From NCBI GenBank assembly GCA_903882335.1, contig CAIRWP010000313.1, forward strand, positions 1-5,219: a DNA stretch of 5,219 bases. Direction: 5' to 3'. The position numbers and the translations under genes were made by a program. Shown piece after piece: positions 1-5,219 of the stretch. Source of the stretch: an uncultured Opitutia bacterium (GTDB lineage: Bacteria; Verrucomicrobiota; Verrucomicrobiia; Opitutales; UBA953). Under the pieces are notes generated by a model that saw only the letters and a list, made by a program, of their open reading frames with translations, was not told the origin of the DNA and ran no database searches. Position 1 is the stretch's first letter, and every line of letters starts with the position of its first letter.

Positions 1-1
1 C

Positions 2-1108
2 GCCCGTAAGAAGCGCCTGCTGACCCGCCTCTGGGGATCGACGGCGGAAGAACTGATCAAGCCGGGCACGCCCAAGGGTGCGATCATCGACCTGCTCGCT
101 CCTGGGCGCGCCACGCAGGAAGGCACCACGAAGGCGCTCGCAGAGTTCATCAAGCTCGGCCACGCCGTGGTGGTCTCGGGCGTGCTCGACGCGGACGGCG
201 ACCCGGTGCTGAACCTGGCGGAGGGCGAACGCGACCCCTTACTGCTAGGCGTGGCATGCGGCGCCGGTTCCAGCGACCTGGCCCTCGACGATTACCGGCA
301 GTTCCCGGCCGCGCTGACGGTGGCGGAATGGGGCTGGAGCGGACAGAAAGGATTGGTCCGCGAGGATTTCGAGGCGCGGCGGCGGGCGATCGAGCCGCGC
401 ATCCAGGCCCAAGGCGTCCGGTCCCGCGCGGTCCGTCCAGCCGCGCTCTTCGCGCTGGAGTTCGGCAAGCTACCGCGCGAACGCGACGGCACTTTGTCCA
501 TCGCGTTGCCCGAAGGGGCGACGCCGGGGCCGGCGGTGCTGACGGCAAGCGCCGACGCCGGTATCCGCGCGGTGGAGCTGCTCGCGGGCGACCGCGTGGT
601 CTCACGGCGGCCGACGTCCCTCCGCGGCGATGGGCGCGGCGGCGTGCCGTTCTGGCGCCTCCAGGTGCCGGCGCAGTCCGGCAACCTCAAGTTGCGCGTG
701 ACCTTCGATCGCCGCGACGCACCCGAGGCCGACGGGACGCTGGCCTTCACGTTACTGCAAGGACGCATCCTGGACGAGTACGCGCCGACCGAACGGCCCG
801 AGGCGCCGATTGCCGAATGGGACGTCGCCCCGGGCGCTACGCGCCGCCTCCGCATCCCGTTGGCGGGCTTGCTCACCGAACCGGGCGACTACTTGGTGGA
901 GCTCCGTCCGACCAAAGGCTGGGCGAAGGTCGGCAAGGTCACCGTGCGGGATGTCGTGGACGGGACGCTGCAGACGTTCGCCGACGAAGGGCTGCTGCAA
1001 CGGCTCCGGGCCGACGCCGCCTCGCGCGCGACGCAGGGCACGCTGGAGATCGAGCTCACGACCGAGAGCGACGACGACGCGGGCGAGGTCTGGCTGCGCA
1101 AGCGCTGA
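2..1108 (+). CDS. 3' part of an uncharacterised protein with beta-rich C-terminal modules (5' end outside window)
   Basis: The frame is open from base 2 to a TGA at 1106-1108, giving 368 residues. The first Met codon (167) is internal, because clearly protein-like sequence lies before it, so the true start is off the left edge. I do not recognise the family. Residues about 25-65 (GAIIDLLAPG ... FIKLGHAVVVSGVLD) read as strand-helix-strand, as in an alpha/beta fold, but no GxSxG or other catalytic motif is visible. Residues about 115-140 are charged and probably helical. Residues about 163-250 (from GTLSIALPEG to LAFTLLQ) alternate short hydrophobic strands with turns, like an Ig-type sandwich. 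Residues about 270-368 (from IAEWDVAPG, through LTEPGDYLVELRP, to the acidic TTESDDDAGEVWLRKR end) look like a second beta module. Such modules are common in exported proteins, but no signal peptide can be judged here. It lies 121 nt upstream of the cassette gene on the same strand; co-function is unproven. The reading frame is secure, the function is not. Confidence 0.85.
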   Translation, partial: ARKKRLLTRLWGSTAEELIKPGTPKGAIIDLLAPGRATQEGTTKALAEFIKLGHAVVVSGVLDADGDPVLNLAEGERDPLLLGVACGAGSSDLALDDYRQFPAALTVAEWGWSGQKGLVREDFEARRRAIEPRIQAQGVRSRAVRPAALFALEFGKLPRERDGTLSIALPEGATPGPAVLTASADAGIRAVELLAGDRVVSRRPTSLRGDGRGGVPFWRLQVPAQSGNLKLRVTFDRRDAPEADGTLAFTLLQGRILDEYAPTERPEAPIAEWDVAPGATRRLRIPLAGLLTEPGDYLVELRPTKGWAKVGKVTVRDVVDGTLQTFADEGLLQRLRADAASRATQGTLEIELTTESDDDAGEVWLRKR

Positions 1109-1134
1109 GCGACCCGCCGTTGGGCGATTCGGAA

Positions 1135-1161
1135 TTTACCTCATGAAAGTGCTGAGGTAAA
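1135..1161. repeat. Perfect 9-bp inverted repeat in the intergenic region (operator or RNA hairpin candidate)
   Basis: The left arm TTTACCTCA (1135-1143) is the exact reverse complement of the right arm TGAGGTAAA (1153-1161), with a 9-nt spacer (TGAAAGTGC). It sits 26 nt after the upstream stop codon and 68 nt before the start of the next gene, in the most AT-rich stretch of a GC-rich window. As RNA it forms a 9-bp stem with a 9-nt loop. No T-run follows, so a classical intrinsic terminator is unlikely. The symmetry and AT-rich ends suit a dimeric regulator site, but no known operator consensus is recognised. The structure is seen directly; its role is inferred. Confidence 0.6.
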
Positions 1162-1189
1162 CCCGACGTATCCGTGAAGGCAATACGCT

Positions 1190-1203
1190 GGAGGCATCCC
1201 TCC
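1190..1203 (+). other. Small 5'-leader hairpin GGAGG-CATC-CCTCC
   Basis: GGAGG (1190-1194) is complementary to CCTCC (1199-1203) across a 4-nt loop. The CCTCC arm can also pair with the GGAGG core (1218-1222) of the Shine-Dalgarno sequence of the following gene, so the two pairings exclude each other. With only 5 bp each, this may be chance. It is listed because it lies directly in the translation-initiation region of the cassette gene. Confidence 0.3.
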
Positions 1204-1216
1204 GTGCGCTTAACTT

Positions 1217-1223
1217 GGGAGGT
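1217..1223 (+). promoter_or_regulatory. Strong ribosome binding site fixing the start at ATG 1230
   Basis: GGGAGGT lies 6 nt upstream of ATG 1230, which is ideal Shine-Dalgarno spacing. An in-frame TTG at 1215 would give five extra residues, but the Shine-Dalgarno sequence would then lie inside the coding region and nothing comparable is well placed before TTG. ATG 1230 is therefore the better start. Confidence 0.85.
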
Positions 1224-1229
1224 ACGCTC

Positions 1230-1343
1230 ATGCCTACCCCCCGAGCCCACCACCGGCGGCGACGTGCCGGCTTCTCCCTCGTGCTGGCGCTGGTGGTGAC
1301 GGCCCTCTTGGTGCTGGCGATCCTGACGGCCACCGCCTTCCTG
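1230..1343 (+). other. Type IV prepilin-like leader and N-terminal transmembrane helix
   Basis: Residues 1-14 are short and strongly basic (HHRRRRAG) and end in Gly. The following segment, FSLVLALVVTALLVL onward to Leu38, is a continuous hydrophobic helix. This matches the G^F-S/T-L processing pattern of prepilin peptidase (PilD/GspO) substrates, with predicted cleavage between Gly14 and Phe15. The canonical Glu at +5 is Leu. A prepilin peptidase is not encoded in the window and would have to act from elsewhere in the genome. Confidence 0.75.
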
Positions 1344-4300
1344 AAGGTGGAATCGGCTTTGGCGACGACCAAGCAAACCGAGAGCCGAGCCCGACTCAAC
1401 GCCTTGGCCGCCGTCCGGCTGGCGGGCGCGGCGTTGCAGGAGCGCCTCGGTCCCGACACGCGCGTGTCCGCTCCCGCGATAATCTACGACGACCCAGCGG
1501 CCTCCTCGGCGACCTTCCCTGGTAGCGACCCGTTCGAGTACCCGATCCTCGGGGTGTGGCGAAGCTGGGAAGGCGGCGACCACGACACCCGGCCAGGCAG
1601 CCGCTACGCCGGCCGGCCCCATCGGCCCGACTATGCCGCCAAACGCTCGGCCTTCGACCCGACGGCGGCGATCTCGGGGCGTTTCCTCGGCTGGCTACTG
1701 TCGGACCAGATGGGGTACGGGGGCGCCGGCAACGCCGGGCCAGCCGCCACGGGGACCAAGCCCGCCGAACCGCCGCTGGTCTTCGCGACCAAGAGCACCG
1801 TACCGCTGGTCGGCCCGGCGACGGACGCCCAAGCGGTCCGTCAGGTGCACGTCAGCCCGATTTCCTTCGTCGACGGCCAACCGGCCGCCCGGACCACCGA
1901 CGGATCCCGGGGCACTTTCGGTTGGTGGGTGGGCGGCGAGAACCAGAAGGTACGCCTGCTGGGCGCGACCGCCGACGTGGCTCCTTTGAGCGTCCTGGAA
2001 AAGGCGCAGCACCTCGGAAGCTTCGGTTCACCTGACCTCGAGGCGATCGGCTATGTCGCCACGGCGGCGGCCATCACGGCATCGTCCCAGGAGCAAGCGA
2101 TCTCGGCCCCGTCCCTGCAGCTCCTGCCTTCGCCGACGGACACCTCGCGATTGACCCTGGCGCTCAAGCAAGCGACCCCGCGCCCCCTGGCCAAGGCAGG
2201 TTTCCATGACGTCAGCGTCCATGCGGAAGGCCTGCTCACGAACACCGCCACCGGCGGTCTCCGCAAGGACCTCTCGCTCTTCACGGAGACCTGGGACTGG
2301 GCGAATGCGCTCGACCCCGCCCGGCAGGGCAAGATGCCGCTCTTCCGCCTCAAGCCGGCGAAACTACCCCGGGACGGGGGCGACCCGGACTACGACCTCG
2401 CCTTCCGCCGGCCGCTGCCGGACGCGCAGATGCCGGCCGGGATCGGCAACCGCCGCCGCCATGCCTTGATGTACTGGTGGGCCGATTACGGCTCGCTGGG
2501 AGGGACCTGGGCCGGCCTCGCCGCGGATGGCGGCACGAACTTCGGGGGCTACGGAGGCCTTTCTTCCTTCCCGCCCATCCGCAGCTGGGCCTACCTCGTC
2601 GACTATTGCCTGCATTACCGCAAGTACGTGACGAATCCCGACCCCGCGCTCGGCGGTGTCACCACGATGCTGCCGCCGCAGCCCGTGAACGTGCCCGGCG
2701 GCGGTGATCTCTACAGTTATTATGAGCGCGTCCATCGCCACCCGCTGATCGCCCGCATCCAATACGTCTTCGCCTCCGCCGCCGTGGGCGACTCGCCGGC
2801 CTTCCTCGCGCAACCGGTCGTCACGCTCTGGAACCCCTTCAACGTCCGCCTCACCGTCCCGGGCTTCCGGGTTTACTGCAAATGGCAGACCCTTCCGATC
2901 CGCATCGGGTGCGAAGACGGCGCCGGCTACGCCGTCGCCCAGCCGGTCGGCGCCTACTTCCCAGGCGGGGTCGACCTCGTGGTCGGGGGCGGGACGTCGA
3001 TCACGCTGGCCCCCGGACAAACCCGGGTGTTCGCCCTCAATGAGGGTACGCCCATCCCTATCCCCGCGGGCAGTGGTGGCGCCTACAACCTCACCCCGGG
3101 CTATGTGGCCAGCGGTCGCTCGGGCTGGCGGATGACCTTGCCCGGGAAGCCGACGGGCGCCGGCCTCCTCCGTTACACGCTGATCAAGAACATCGATGGC
3201 GTCCTGGCGGCGAGGGACGGCATCTACTACGACTACTACCCGGCTCATTATAAATACTCGCCCGTCCGGCTGAGCTTCGTCGGCACGACCACCGCGCAGT
3301 TCCGACAGCTCTATGGTGAGGACGCCCCCTTCCCCTTCCAACAGACCTTGGCGGACGCGGCCACGTCGCCCCGCGCGTTCGGGACCTTCGCCTTCGGCCT
3401 GCGGCTCTCCAATGACGGCGTGGCGCAGCATGACGGGCGTACCGGCGTGAAGACCCTCTCGAAGGGCTTCCTCCAGGCTTCGCCCTTCACGACCTACACC
3501 GAGCTCGGGCAGAAGTCCGCCGGCGTGCTCACCGCCTATCCGTATGCCTCGGCGAATGTGACCGACCTCCGCACGCTCCCGGTCGCCGGTCAGTTAAGCA
3601 AGGAGGGCGACGGGGACGCCTTCTACTCCGCCGCCAACAGCGGCGTGCAGTATGCGGGTGCGCTCAACCCGGTGAACGCGCCCTACGACCTGTATTTCGT
3701 ACCGATGAGCGGTTTCACGGATTCCAACGGCCCGCAGTCCGACCCGACGAACGACCACGGGGGCTTCATCCTGACCGGCCTCGACCCGACAACCGGCCTG
3801 TCGCGGGCCGTCGTCGCCGAGCTCCCCGTGAAGCCGGTGCAATCCCTGCCGGGCCTGCAGGGTTGCGACCTCCGCGCGACCAATCCCGCGCCGCCGTTCC
3901 ACTATGGGCTGATCGGCAACGCCGACGCCTCCCCGATTCTGCCGCCCGACGACCCCGTCGGTCGCTGGATCGACCAGACGGGGACGCTCCGCAGTCGCGA
4001 CGAGATCCACCAGGGCTTCCTGCAGTACGACGACAGTTATTGCCTGAACCATGTGCTGTTCGACGATTGGTTCGTCTCCTCCCTGGCTCCGCGGCCCGAC
4101 GATTGGGCCGCGCTACGCCCGGGCGCCGGCGCGGAGCACACCTGGAATCCGGCGGTGATGAGCAGTTTGCAACGGCGCTGGGCCACCTTCGCGGCGGGGG
4201 AGGCGACCCTGCCGAACACGTGCTTCTGGCCGAACGCCGCCGCCTCGACGCTCGATTTGGAAGCGGTCGGCCGCGCGGGTTTCGCCGGCAGCCCCGCGCA

Positions 4301-5219
4301 ACCCGCCGCCTACCAGCGCGTCGCCGCCGCGCTGCGCGTCCCCGGCCAGTTCAACGTCAACAGCACCTCGGTCATCGCCTGGCGGGCCGTGCTCGGCAAC
4401 CTGCGCACCGGCGCGGCGCCGTTCATCCGGCCAGGCGGCAGCGCCGTCATCACCACCCCAACCGCCAATCCGCTGGCTCGCATGGCAGTGGCGCACGAGG
4501 GGCCGGTCACGGGCGGCGGCGCCTCCGCCGCCACCCTCGGCTTCGCCGCGTTGAACGATGCGCAACTCGAACAACTGGCCGTCGAGATCGTCCGGCAGGT
4601 GAAGGCCCGTGGCCCGTTCCTCTCGCTCTCCGAGTTCGTCAACCGGCGGCTAGCACCGGCGGAACCGGGGAACCCCCTGGACCCTTCACTGCACGGCGCG
4701 TTGGGCAGCGCCCTGAGGGCGCTCGAGCAGGCGGGGGGGACTCTGCATCCGGCGGAGCCCGCTAAAAGGATCGGGAAGACGACGAGCAAGGTCGGCGACC
4801 TGGGCGGGCTGGAGCAGACCTTGCCGCTGGGCGACTGGACCGGCACGGCGGCCGGACCGAAGGGCGACTACCTCCACCCCAAGGCGGCGGAAGGCTCCTC
4901 GACGTTCGGGCTGCCCGGGTGGCCGCGTCAGGCCGACCTGCTTGCCCGGCTCGCGCCGATCATCAGCGTCCGCGACGAGACTTTTGTCGTCCGGGCCATG
5001 GGCAGCGCCCCGGTCGGTAACGGCCAATCCGCCAAGGCCTGGTGCGAAGCCGTCTACCAACGCACCCCCGAGTATGTCGATGGGCGCGTCCCGGCGCACG
5101 AGGCTCCGCTCGGCGATGACGCGGCGGCGAGCGCGGCGGGCTCAGCCCGCGTCAATGTCCTCCTGGGCCGCCGCTTCCGCCTGGTGTCGTTCCGCTGGCT
5201 TCAAGCCAAGGAGCTATGA
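1230..5219 (+). CDS. Verru_Chthon cassette protein A-like giant prepilin-like protein
   Basis: Complete gene of 1329 residues, with its TGA being the last codon of the window. The N-terminus has a basic leader, Gly14-Phe15 and a hydrophobic helix (about 15-38) followed by a helical Ala/Arg-rich stretch (to about 75), as in type IV prepilins. The remainder should be a large domain outside the cytoplasm. Landmarks I associate with TIGR02600, in order: YWWADYG (about 415-421), LWNPFNV (533-539), ELPVKPVQSLPGLQ (864-877), GLIGNADASP (893-902), SYCLNHVLFDDWFVSS (936-951), FNVNSTSV (1041-1048), GPFLSLSEFVNRRLA (1128-1142), SVRDETFVVRAMG (1246-1258), AWCEAVYQRTPEYVD (1270-1284) and a RRFRLVSFRWL tail. 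Length also fits the family, recalled as about 1300 residues. Mature position 5 is Leu, not the usual Glu, as in GspK/PilX-type minor pilins. The family function is unknown; a surface or secretion filament with smaller prepilin-like cassette partners, presumably downstream, is inference. No frameshift or internal stop is seen. Confidence 0.9.
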   Translation: MPTPRAHHRRRRAGFSLVLALVVTALLVLAILTATAFLKVESALATTKQTESRARLNALAAVRLAGAALQERLGPDTRVSAPAIIYDDPAASSATFPGSDPFEYPILGVWRSWEGGDHDTRPGSRYAGRPHRPDYAAKRSAFDPTAAISGRFLGWLLSDQMGYGGAGNAGPAATGTKPAEPPLVFATKSTVPLVGPATDAQAVRQVHVSPISFVDGQPAARTTDGSRGTFGWWVGGENQKVRLLGATADVAPLSVLEKAQHLGSFGSPDLEAIGYVATAAAITASSQEQAISAPSLQLLPSPTDTSRLTLALKQATPRPLAKAGFHDVSVHAEGLLTNTATGGLRKDLSLFTETWDWANALDPARQGKMPLFRLKPAKLPRDGGDPDYDLAFRRPLPDAQMPAGIGNRRRHALMYWWADYGSLGGTWAGLAADGGTNFGGYGGLSSFPPIRSWAYLVDYCLHYRKYVTNPDPALGGVTTMLPPQPVNVPGGGDLYSYYERVHRHPLIARIQYVFASAAVGDSPAFLAQPVVTLWNPFNVRLTVPGFRVYCKWQTLPIRIGCEDGAGYAVAQPVGAYFPGGVDLVVGGGTSITLAPGQTRVFALNEGTPIPIPAGSGGAYNLTPGYVASGRSGWRMTLPGKPTGAGLLRYTLIKNIDGVLAARDGIYYDYYPAHYKYSPVRLSFVGTTTAQFRQLYGEDAPFPFQQTLADAATSPRAFGTFAFGLRLSNDGVAQHDGRTGVKTLSKGFLQASPFTTYTELGQKSAGVLTAYPYASANVTDLRTLPVAGQLSKEGDGDAFYSAANSGVQYAGALNPVNAPYDLYFVPMSGFTDSNGPQSDPTNDHGGFILTGLDPTTGLSRAVVAELPVKPVQSLPGLQGCDLRATNPAPPFHYGLIGNADASPILPPDDPVGRWIDQTGTLRSRDEIHQGFLQYDDSYCLNHVLFDDWFVSSLAPRPDDWAALRPGAGAEHTWNPAVMSSLQRRWATFAAGEATLPNTCFWPNAAASTLDLEAVGRAGFAGSPAQPAAYQRVAAALRVPGQFNVNSTSVIAWRAVLGNLRTGAAPFIRPGGSAVITTPTANPLARMAVAHEGPVTGGGASAATLGFAALNDAQLEQLAVEIVRQVKARGPFLSLSEFVNRRLAPAEPGNPLDPSLHGALGSALRALEQAGGTLHPAEPAKRIGKTTSKVGDLGGLEQTLPLGDWTGTAAGPKGDYLHPKAAEGSSTFGLPGWPRQADLLARLAPIISVRDETFVVRAMGSAPVGNGQSAKAWCEAVYQRTPEYVDGRVPAHEAPLGDDAAASAAGSARVNVLLGRRFRLVSFRWLQAKEL

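Noticed and set aside
25..200. Subtilase or alpha/beta-hydrolase reading of the first gene (IIDLLAPG, HAVVVSGVL)
   Set aside because: No GTSMA, GxSxG or other catalytic motif follows; the resemblance is limited to a few residues.
256..1146. Long + strand ORF in another frame over the first gene
   Set aside because: Its product is Arg/Gly/Pro-rich with no fold-like pattern. It is a shadow of the 2-1108 frame caused by high GC.
1120..1163. Sigma-70-like promoter (TTGGGC at 1120, or TTTACC at 1135 with TAAACC at 1158)
   Set aside because: Both have poor -10 matches. A promoter is plausible somewhere in 1109-1200, but no position can be supported.
1135..1170. Intrinsic terminator for the upstream gene
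   Set aside because: The stem is AT-ended and not GC-rich, and the bases after it (CCCGACGTAT) contain no T-run.
1215..1229. TTG start at 1215 for the cassette gene, adding five residues
   Set aside because: The best Shine-Dalgarno sequence (1217-1223) overlaps these codons and is perfectly spaced for ATG 1230.
2364..3431. 355-codon antisense ORF
   Set aside because: It lies fully inside the cassette A gene, has no convincing Shine-Dalgarno sequence, and its Arg/Gly/Val-rich translation shows no motif. This is typical of antisense frames in GC-rich genes.
3863..4765. 300-codon + strand ORF inside the cassette gene
   Set aside because: It overlaps conserved landmarks of the real frame (GNADASP, LFDDWF, FNVNS, FVNRR) and encodes low-complexity Arg-rich sequence.

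Overview
The window is GC-rich (roughly two-thirds G+C by eye, with GC-biased third codon positions) and carries two genes, both on the + strand, separated by a 121-nt gap. The best clue to the organism is the large second gene. It has the layout and conserved landmarks I associate with 'Verru_Chthon cassette protein A' (TIGR02600), a family described from Verrucomicrobia. I therefore infer a Verrucomicrobiota bacterium, possibly of the Opitutales/Opitutaceae type given the GC content. The assignment rests on motif recall, not on a search.

Layout. Positions 2-1108 hold the 3' part of a gene that enters from the left edge; its product is an uncharacterised protein with beta-rich C-terminal modules. 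Positions 1109-1229 are non-coding and clearly more AT-rich in places. They contain a perfect 9-bp inverted repeat (1135-1161), a small second hairpin (1190-1203) and a strong Shine-Dalgarno sequence (1217-1223). Positions 1230-5219 hold a complete 1329-residue protein whose stop codon is the last three bases of the window. It starts with a type IV prepilin-like leader and has a very large domain expected to lie outside the cytoplasmic membrane.

How it may work. In this family the A protein is the first member of a multi-gene cassette whose other members (B, C, D) are smaller prepilin-like proteins. If that holds here, the partners should begin just past the right edge. The A protein lacks the usual Glu at mature position 5 and carries a GspK-like 'FNVNS' segment near its C-terminal third. 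This suggests, as inference only, a role like the tip minor pseudopilin of a type II secretion or type IV pilus-like assembly. The intergenic palindrome and the complementarity between its left arm and the Shine-Dalgarno region are the most unusual non-coding signals. No tRNA, rRNA, CRISPR array, insertion sequence or phage gene was seen.
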